A stretch of 19,498 bases of DNA, taken from assembly GCA_025353305.1 (NCBI GenBank), contig JANXQX010000035.1, positions 1 through 19,498 of the forward strand, in the 5' to 3' direction. The notes beneath the pieces were generated by a model. That model did not search any database. It was given only the letters and a program-made list of their open reading frames with translations, and was not told where the DNA came from. This stretch comes from Holophagaceae bacterium (GTDB taxonomy: Bacteria > Acidobacteriota > Holophagae > Holophagales > Holophagaceae). Made by a program: the position numbers and the translations under genes. This document shows, one piece after another, positions 14,670 through 19,498 of this stretch; position 1 is the stretch's first letter; each line of letters opens with the position of its first letter.

Positions 14670-14764
14670 AACGGGTGTGATGGTTCGCTCAGGCCAAGCC
14701 AGGCTGCATTCACCTGCGCCGGTAATCTTCCGTCGTCAGCGTACTATTGCTGAAAGGAAGAGCA

Positions 14765-14974
14765 ATGGCTGAACCCATCACTTCGAAGCAACTAAGTATT
14801 CTCCAATATATTTCCAAGAACCCGAATGTGAACAAGAGCCTTCTTGTTTCCACCCTGGGTGCCTCCGAATCCGATCTGGCCTACCTTGAACAGCACGACA
14901 TGATCCGGGAACGTGAAGTTGGCTGCTTCCGCATCGCGCATTTCGGGGAAATGGTCTTGCGGCGGAGTCTTTGA
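14765..14974 (+). CDS. Small winged-helix-like protein
   Basis: This encodes 69 residues from the ATG at 14765, with AAGGAAG 5-11 bases upstream. The pattern ITSKQLSILQYISKNPNVNKSLLVSTLGASESDLAYLEQHDMI looks like a helix-turn-helix: one helix, then a Gly-Ala-Ser turn, then the recognition helix. REREVGCFRIAHFG follows like a wing. It is short for a regulator and has no recognised family. It could be a small DNA-binding protein or an adaptor. It lies between the NTF2-like and TspO genes. Confidence 0.55.
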   Translation: MAEPITSKQLSILQYISKNPNVNKSLLVSTLGASESDLAYLEQHDMIREREVGCFRIAHFGEMVLRRSL

Positions 14975-14999
14975 AATGCGGCACACCGTGACCGGTCGA

Positions 15000-15043
15000 G
15001 CAACCTTGACGTTGCCTCAGCGTGTCGCGGGCAACACCGCGAC
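15000..15043 (+). promoter_or_regulatory. Overlapping hairpins in the TspO leader
   Basis: Two stems are adjacent: GCAAC/GTTGC (15000-15015, 6-base loop) and GTCGCGG/CCGCGAC (15024-15043, 6-base loop). The GTTGC of the first could instead pair with the GCAAC inside the loop of the second (15031-15035), so the pairings compete. There is no T-tract after them. They lie 55-100 bases before the TspO start. This is a structural observation only. Confidence 0.35.
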
Positions 15044-15098
15044 GTAACCCCCTGTCTGTGCCAGCTGACCTCAATCCCAGGCCCCCAACGGAAAACCC

Positions 15099-15596
15099 AT
15101 GGCCCGTATCGCAGTGTCAAAGCAAATGGTCGGCCTCACTGGGTGGCTCGTCCTCACCTTTGCGGCGGCCGCCCTTGGTGCCATCGCATCCGCCAATGCC
15201 GGTGCCTTCTACCAGCAACTTGCCCGCCCAGGTTGGGCACCGCCCGGATGGCTCTTCGGCCCTGTCTGGAGCGTGCTCTACCTACTCATCGGCATCGCTG
15301 CCTGGATGGTCTGGCGAGAGCGCGGCTTCCGCGGAACTGGCACTGCTCTCTCCCTGTTTCTCATGCAACTGGCCGCTAACGCCCTTTGGACCTGGCTCTT
15401 CTTCACCTGGCGACAGGGCGCGTTGGCGTTCGGGGAGATCCTCCTCCTTTGGGCCTTGATCCTTGGCACGGTCGTCACCTTCTGGCGGGTGAGGCCCCTC
15501 GCCGGGGCTCTACTGCTCCCTTACCTGGCTTGGGTGACTTTTGCGTCCGCACTCACCTTTGCAACCTGGCGGCTGAATCCCCGGCTCCTGGCCTGA
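15099..15596 (+). CDS. tspO: TspO/MBR family membrane protein
   Basis: This encodes 165 residues, the normal length. It is a tryptophan-rich five-helix protein with the family core RPGWAPPGWLFGPVWSVLYL (residues 43-62) and LMQLAANALWTWLFF (88-102). TspO binds tetrapyrroles and affects their export or breakdown under oxidative stress, and sits in the envelope. The five helices are about residues 13-35, 53-72, 83-102, 108-127 and 135-155. The ATG at 15099 lacks a strong ribosome site but fits the family start. No tetrapyrrole genes are nearby. Confidence 0.9.
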   Translation: MARIAVSKQMVGLTGWLVLTFAAAALGAIASANAGAFYQQLARPGWAPPGWLFGPVWSVLYLLIGIAAWMVWRERGFRGTGTALSLFLMQLAANALWTWLFFTWRQGALAFGEILLLWALILGTVVTFWRVRPLAGALLLPYLAWVTFASALTFATWRLNPRLLA

Positions 15597-15685
15597 CTGA
15601 TCATTTCGGCGGTACCGGATCGGGCATTCATCCCCAGGGTTTCCGGAGGGATAATGGGAACGGTCAAGCGCCCATGGGAGGTTTC

Positions 15686-15754
15686 GTGCAGTTTGCCCCG
15701 CTGAAAAAAATCAACACTGGCTCGTCGGTGATGGGGTCCAGGGTGCGTTCATGA
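15686..15754 (+). CDS. Possible 22-aa leader peptide
   Basis: A GTG at 15686 follows GGGAGG at 15676-15681 with 4 bases between. It reads 22 codons (QFAPLKKINTGSSVMGSRVRS after the start) to a TGA at 15752-15754 that overlaps the ATG of the next gene (ATGA). The arrangement suits translational coupling. Composition and length alone do not prove that it is expressed, and I recognise no homologue. Confidence 0.3.
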   Translation: MQFAPLKKINTGSSVMGSRVRS

Positions 15755-16299
15755 AAGTGGCCTTCATCGGTACCCATGGCGTGGGCAAGACCACGCTTTG
15801 CTACGAGCTCGCCGCCGCCCTCAAGCGCGACAGCGTGCACGTGGACATCGTGAAAGAGGTGGCCCGGTTGTCGCCCCTGCCCATCAACCAGAAGACCTCG
15901 ATGGAGGCCCAGACCTGGATCTTCACGACCCAGATGGCGGAAGAAATCCGCTCCGGCAGCCAACACGACGTGGTGGTCTGCGACCGCAGCGTGCTCGACA
16001 ATTACGCATACATGGTGCTGGCCTTCGGGCGACAGCTCCCTATCGAGCGGTTCATGCACCATTGGATGAAGAGCTACGATCTGCTGTTCAAGGTTCCTTT
16101 TTCGGGCCAGCTTTCCGAAGATGGCGTGCGGGACACGGACACCTTTTTCGCCAAGGCGGTGGACGAGATGGTGGACCGTTTGCTGGCGGAACGGAACCTG
16201 CCGCACGAGCGCCTGGACCCGGGCGCCCGGCCCAAATGGATAGAGCGGGTGCGCCACGTGGTCATGAGCCATCCCAAGGGTCAGCAGCGGCTCATCTAG
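15751..16299 (+). CDS. NadR/AAA_28-like P-loop nucleotide-binding protein
   Basis: This encodes 182 residues. The Walker A motif is GTHGVGKTT (residues 7-15), directly after the first strand VAFIG. VDIVKEVAR follows near residue 31, and VVVCDRSVLDNYAYM around residue 74 is the Walker-B-like DR motif of the nucleoside-kinase-like group. This architecture (AAA_28, found in the NadR kinase domain and in stand-alone ATPases) usually phosphorylates small nucleosides or nucleotide cofactors. The substrate is not predictable. The start overlaps the stop of the possible leader peptide. The CDS ends at 16299, and a 142-base spacer follows. Confidence 0.85.
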   Translation: MKVAFIGTHGVGKTTLCYELAAALKRDSVHVDIVKEVARLSPLPINQKTSMEAQTWIFTTQMAEEIRSGSQHDVVVCDRSVLDNYAYMVLAFGRQLPIERFMHHWMKSYDLLFKVPFSGQLSEDGVRDTDTFFAKAVDEMVDRLLAERNLPHERLDPGARPKWIERVRHVVMSHPKGQQRLI

Positions 16300-16441
16300 A
16301 GCTATTGGTGGTGAATAATCGGCGTGACCGGGTCTTCCAGGGTTGCCCACGCGCCCCAAGAGTGGGAGCATGGGGTCGCCCTTTCCCCCCATTCACGCCG
16401 GATGCCTTTGGCGCCGGATATTGCACTGACAGGAGGACCCA

Positions 16442-16861
16442 ATGACCTTCCCTCAAGTCAACTACCTCGCCGTACTCGCCGGCGGCCTGGCCATCTTCCT
16501 GCTCGGGGGTCTCTGGTACTCGCCGGTACTCTTCGCGAAGAAGTGGATTTCGCTGCAGGGCGTCTCCGAGGAGGAGATGAAAGCCAAGAGCCAGGGCTCG
16601 GTGCCCATTCTCTACGTGCAAGCCTTCATCACCGGCGTGATCGTATCGTGGGCCATGGCGGTCATTCTCAACCACTTCATGAATCCCACGTTTTTGAGGG
16701 CCGCGCTCGTCGGAGTGCTCTGCTGGCTGGGTTTCGCCGCCGCCACGAGCTATGCGACTTCAATCTTTTCGCAGAAATCCAAACAGCTCTGGCTGATCGA
16801 TTCCACCTACAACCTGGTGTCGTTTGTCATCGCGGGCATCATCCACGCGGCCTGGCGTTAG
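16442..16861 (+). CDS. DUF1761 membrane protein
   Basis: This encodes 139 residues. The ATG at 16442 has AGGAGG at 16431-16436. Family features are the N-terminal VNYLAVLAGGLAIFLLGGLWY, the FAKKW... loop with a charged EEEM segment, and three more hydrophobic stretches (about residues 60-78, 85-105 and 118-137), the last in LIDSTYNLVSFVIAGIIH. The protein is an integral inner-membrane protein of unknown function. The next gene begins 5 bases after its stop. Confidence 0.9.
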   Translation: MTFPQVNYLAVLAGGLAIFLLGGLWYSPVLFAKKWISLQGVSEEEMKAKSQGSVPILYVQAFITGVIVSWAMAVILNHFMNPTFLRAALVGVLCWLGFAAATSYATSIFSQKSKQLWLIDSTYNLVSFVIAGIIHAAWR

Positions 16862-16866
16862 AAGCT

Positions 16867-17247
16867 GTGGTCGACCCGGCTCCGCGCACCTATCCGTGCC
16901 CGGCGTGTGGTTTCCTGGTTTTTGCCAGGGCCTCCGGTTCTGAAGAAACCTGCCCGGTCTGTGGCTGGATTGACGACTATCTTCAGCTCGCCCATCCCGA
17001 TTTCATGCTTGGCGGCAATTCCGGGCTGTCACTCCGGGAGGCTCAAACCAGCGCGTTGGTGGAATGGCCCATGGCATTTGAGGCCGCAGGCGACTTTTTG
17101 AGGGACATCCGTTGGAGACCTCTTGCTGCAGGGGAGACTCCGCGAAATGGAGTATCCGCATCTGCTTCCCCCGTCTGTTATCTGGACACGCCAGACCCCG
17201 AGGAATTCGTCCCATATTGGCTCCATCCTCCAGTGATCGAGGCCTGA
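16867..17247 (+). CDS. CPCC-family cysteine-rich protein
   Basis: This encodes 126 residues from a GTG at 16867. The frame is open further upstream, but that part overlaps the DUF1761 gene in another frame. The N-terminus has the CPCC signature TYPCPACGFLVF...ETCPVCGWIDD, two C-x2-C pairs forming a probable zinc site (the family's CPCC reads CPAC here). It is followed by the conserved GGNSGLSLREAQ. The rest (WPMAFEAAGDFLRDIRW) is less typical. The ribosome site is weak, which fits translational coupling to the DUF1761 gene 5 bases upstream. Its stop overlaps the Fur-box-like site. Confidence 0.8.
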   Translation: MVDPAPRTYPCPACGFLVFARASGSEETCPVCGWIDDYLQLAHPDFMLGGNSGLSLREAQTSALVEWPMAFEAAGDFLRDIRWRPLAAGETPRNGVSASASPVCYLDTPDPEEFVPYWLHPPVIEA

Positions 17248-17262
17248 GTGATAATCATTCTT
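17244..17262 (+). promoter_or_regulatory. Fur-box-like site before the iron transporter gene
   Basis: The centre TGATAATCATT is a perfect 9-base palindrome (TGAT-A-ATCA) plus two more consensus bases. It matches the right half of the classical 19-base Fur box (GATAATGATAATCATTATC) at 7 of 9 positions and the left half at 5 of 9, 13 of 19 overall counting the centre. It lies 13 bases before the start of the VIT1 gene and overlaps the stop of the CPCC gene. Its AT-richness stands out in this GC-rich stretch. Confidence 0.45.
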
Positions 17263-17275
17263 TAGCGGCGGATTG

Positions 17276-17971
17276 ATGCCCTCGACACCCCATCTCGAAA
17301 AGCACTTCACCGCCGGAGCCGCGGTCCGGGACATTGTCATCGGCATGTCCGATGGATTGACGGTGCCGTTCGCCTTGGCGGCGGGGCTCACTGGCGCCAT
17401 CTCGCAGACCCATCTGATCATCACGGCGGGACTGGCTGAGATTGCGGCAGGATCCATCGCCATGGGGCTGGGCGGGTATCTGGCGGCTCGGAGCGATGCG
17501 GAGCACTATGCCAGCGAACAGAGCCGCGAAGAGCATGAGATCATCACGGTGCCCGATACCGAGGCGCAGGAAGTGCGGGATATTTTCCAGTCCTATGGGA
17601 TCTCACCTGAAGAATGCGCTGGGGTCGAGGCGTCCCTTCGCAAGCGCCCCGAGGACTGGGTGCGGTTCATGATGCGCTTTGAGTTGGGCCTTGAAAAGCC
17701 AGTGCCGGGGCGGTCCTGGAAGAGCGCGCTCACCATCGCCGCCGCCTACATCGTGGGCGGATTCATCCCTTTGAGCGCCTACTTCTTCGCGGCCGATGCC
17801 CACAGCGCCTTGAAGCTGTCCGTGATCGTCACACTTGCGGCCCTGGCGCTGTTCGGAGGCGTGAAGGGACATTTCACGGGCGTGCCGATTCTGCGCAGCG
17901 GTCTTCAGACCGTGGTAGTGGGGGGCGCCGCAGCGGCCGCCGCATTCGGTATCGCGAGGTGGATCGCTTGA
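17276..17971 (+). CDS. VIT1/CCC1-family iron/manganese transporter
   Basis: This encodes 231 residues. VIT1/CCC1 proteins move Fe(II) and Mn(II) across membranes. The first helix carries RDIVIGMSDGLTVPFALAAGL (residues about 18-38), and the second ends GSIAMGLGGYLAARS, both typical. The cytoplasmic metal-binding part is visible as SREEHEI..., then ...EVRDIFQSYG, and FMMRFELGLE, whose MM and E ligands match those described for plant VIT1. Three more helices follow. The ATG at 17276 comes after a TTG at 17273; the ribosome site is weak. A Fur-box-like site lies immediately upstream. The gene ends 9 bases before the convergent activator gene. Confidence 0.92.
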   Translation: MPSTPHLEKHFTAGAAVRDIVIGMSDGLTVPFALAAGLTGAISQTHLIITAGLAEIAAGSIAMGLGGYLAARSDAEHYASEQSREEHEIITVPDTEAQEVRDIFQSYGISPEECAGVEASLRKRPEDWVRFMMRFELGLEKPVPGRSWKSALTIAAAYIVGGFIPLSAYFFAADAHSALKLSVIVTLAALALFGGVKGHFTGVPILRSGLQTVVVGGAAAAAAFGIARWIA

Positions 17972-17980
17972 TTAGCCAAA

Positions 17981-19498
17981 CTATTTTCTGAATTCGGCAG
18001 GCTTCATGCCCAGTTTTTCCAGCCGGGAGATCAGCGTGCTGGGGGCCAGCCCGGCCACCGTGGCGGCGCCCGTAGCACCGGTGATCTTGCCTCTGGTGAC
18101 CCGCAGCAGATTCTCGAAATAGTGGCGTTCTTGCTGCTCCCAGCTTTGTGGGGTCTTGGCGGGCCTTGTATTGGGAAGCGTCGTCTCCAATTTAAGGTCA
18201 CGGCTCGTCGTTAGGATGGCCGAACGCTCCAGGACATTGAACAGTTCCCGCACATTGCCGGGCCAAGCGTACTGCTCAAGCTGCTTCAGGGCTTCCTTGG
18301 TGAGGCGCAGCGAAGGCCGCCGGTTTTCCTTGCCAAAGCGGTCCAGGAAGCTCTCCGCCAGGGAGCGGATATCCTGGGGGCGCTCCCGCAACGGCGGCAG
18401 GTGGATGGGGAAAACATTGAGCCGGTAGAAAAGATCCTCCCGGAAAGTGCCCTTTTCAACCATCTCCATGAGGTCCCGATTGCTGGCGGCCACAAGCCGC
18501 ACATCGATTTTCCGTGGCTTCTCAGAGCCCACCGGATCAATCTCCTTTTCCTGCAGGACCCGCAACAGGCGGGGCTGCAGGTCAAGCGGGAGCTCCCCGA
18601 TCTCATCGAGAAAGAGCGTGCCCCCATCCGCCAATTCGAAGCGGCCCTTGCGGGCGGAATTCGCCCCTGTGAAGGCGCCGCGCACGTGCCCGAAGAGTTC
18701 GCTTTCGATGAGGCTGCCCGGCAGAGCGCCGCAGTTCACCTTGATGAAGGGACGCTCTCGGCGGGGCGAGAGGTGGTGGAGGGTCTGGGCCACCTTCTCC
18801 TTGCCGGTGCCGGTCTCACCCGAGAGAAGCACCGTCGTATTGGCGGAAGCCACTTGCCGCAACTGGTCCACCACGGCCCGCATGGCGGGGCTGTCGGCCC
18901 GCAGGGGCTCCGCCATCACCCCCCGCATGGACTCGGTGCGGAAGAATTCCACCTCGTCCGCCAGTTTCCGCTGCTTCTCCGAAAGAAGTTTCAGGTGCTC
19001 GGCCTGCTTGAGCGCCAGGGCCAGCAGACTTGCGAAGGTGGAGACGTGGCGCTCGACGCTTTCGGGGTACTGGCGGCAGACCAGCGCATCCAGGGTCATC
19101 AGGCCGAAGACCTCGCCGCTGGCCCGGAGGGGTGCGACCAGACAACTGTGGCTGTCCGGAAACTCCAGAAGGCCGTAGAAGGTGTCTTCGCCCGGGTCAT
19201 CTTCCTCGAAACTCTTGGCGTGGCGGCTTTTCAGGGCGGTGACCAGTCTCGAATTGCCGTGGATCGCGATACGCGAGCCCAAAAGGCCCGGCGTCACCAT
19301 GGGGCCCAATGCGTAGCGCACTTCCAGGTGATCCTTTTCGCGCAGGAGCACCGTGGCCAGGTCGAAGGGGACCAGCTGCCCCAGGTGCTGGAAGGCCCGC
19401 TGGACAAGGGCCTCGGGATCATCGCCCAGGGTCAGGAGGTCACCGACTTCTTCCACGATCCGGGCGCCGGTGAGCGCGGCTTCAAGGGGATCTTTCGA
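17981..19498 (-). CDS. Sigma-54-dependent transcriptional activator (partial, GAF-AAA+-Fis)
   Basis: The frame is still open at the right edge, so the N-terminus is missing; an internal GTG at 19456 gives 491 residues. Numbered from there: a GAF-like sensor at about 1-150, a linker coiled coil 150-175, and an AAA+ domain with Walker A GETGTGKE (213-220), the sigma-54-contacting GAFTGA loop (260-265), Walker B GTLFLDE (279-285), the arginine-finger region FREDLFYRLN (339-348) and WPGNVREL (398-405). A Fis-type helix-turn-helix follows at about 450-488. It remodels the closed sigma-54 promoter complex. With a GAF domain and no receiver domain visible, it resembles FhlA/NorR-type regulators that sense a small molecule directly. 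Confidence 0.93.
   Translation of the reverse strand, partial: SKDPLEAALTGARIVEEVGDLLTLGDDPEALVQRAFQHLGQLVPFDLATVLLREKDHLEVRYALGPMVTPGLLGSRIAIHGNSRLVTALKSRHAKSFEEDDPGEDTFYGLLEFPDSHSCLVAPLRASGEVFGLMTLDALVCRQYPESVERHVSTFASLLALALKQAEHLKLLSEKQRKLADEVEFFRTESMRGVMAEPLRADSPAMRAVVDQLRQVASANTTVLLSGETGTGKEKVAQTLHHLSPRRERPFIKVNCGALPGSLIESELFGHVRGAFTGANSARKGRFELADGGTLFLDEIGELPLDLQPRLLRVLQEKEIDPVGSEKPRKIDVRLVAASNRDLMEMVEKGTFREDLFYRLNVFPIHLPPLRERPQDIRSLAESFLDRFGKENRRPSLRLTKEALKQLEQYAWPGNVRELFNVLERSAILTTSRDLKLETTLPNTRPAKTPQSWEQQERHYFENLLRVTRGKITGATGAATVAGLAPSTLISRLEKLGMKPAEFRK

Noticed and set aside
16324..17247. Long 307-codon frame covering the CPCC gene.
   Set aside because: Its first 540 bases overlap the well-supported DUF1761 gene in another frame and have no ribosome site; only the part from 16867 has family motifs.

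Overview
The window is moderately GC-rich DNA from a Gram-negative bacterium: several proteins carry Sec or lipoprotein signal peptides, and the last gene is a sigma-54 activator. Gene content and style (TPR proteins, DUF4242, DUF3667, VIT1, many small orphan enzymes) would fit an Acidobacteriota/Holophaga-Geothrix-like genome. That placement is an impression, not a test.

Layout. Bases 2-142 are the right end of an ISL3-family insertion sequence (transposase C-terminus plus terminal inverted repeat). Bases 143-2286 are relatively AT-rich and hold small envelope genes: a 62-aa membrane protein, an Ig-domain lipoprotein broken by a one-base frameshift, a second lipoprotein and a four-helix membrane protein. 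A minus-strand periplasmic coiled-coil protein (2351-3304) follows. Next come a 514-bp intergenic stretch with a plausible sigma-54 promoter, a secreted TPR protein, a DUF4242 protein, a zinc-knuckle protein lacking a convincing start, a frameshifted VOC protein and a PaaI-type thioesterase. Bases 7121-12878 hold a lipoprotein, a saccharopine-dehydrogenase-like oxidoreductase, a DHFR/RibD-like protein, DUF3667, a two-helix membrane protein, DUF488, an FlK-like thioesterase and a SAM methyltransferase. Bases 12951-14095 are a two-gene operon with a 4-bp overlap (beta-carbonic anhydrase and an isoprenylcysteine-methyltransferase-like membrane protein). Then come a secreted NTF2/DUF4440 protein, a 69-aa winged-helix-like protein, TspO, a NadR/AAA_28-type P-loop protein, DUF1761, a CPCC zinc protein and a VIT1/CCC1 iron/manganese transporter. 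The window ends in a convergent sigma-54 activator that runs off the right edge.

How the genes work together. Apart from the carbonic anhydrase/methyltransferase pair, the SDH-like/DHFR-like pair and the DUF1761/CPCC/VIT1 run, most genes look like independent single-gene units on the plus strand with their own Shine-Dalgarno sites. This is a patchwork of accessory housekeeping and stress functions, not one pathway. I found no CRISPR array, tRNA, rRNA, integrase or recognisable defence island, and I cannot point to a clearly new multi-gene system. The most useful leads are a Fur-box-like site directly in front of the VIT1 transporter, a sigma-54-type promoter in front of the TPR gene, two genes broken by apparent single-base deletions, a zinc-knuckle gene whose first CxxC lies upstream of its only start codon, and a possible 22-codon leader peptide overlapping the P-loop ATPase gene.
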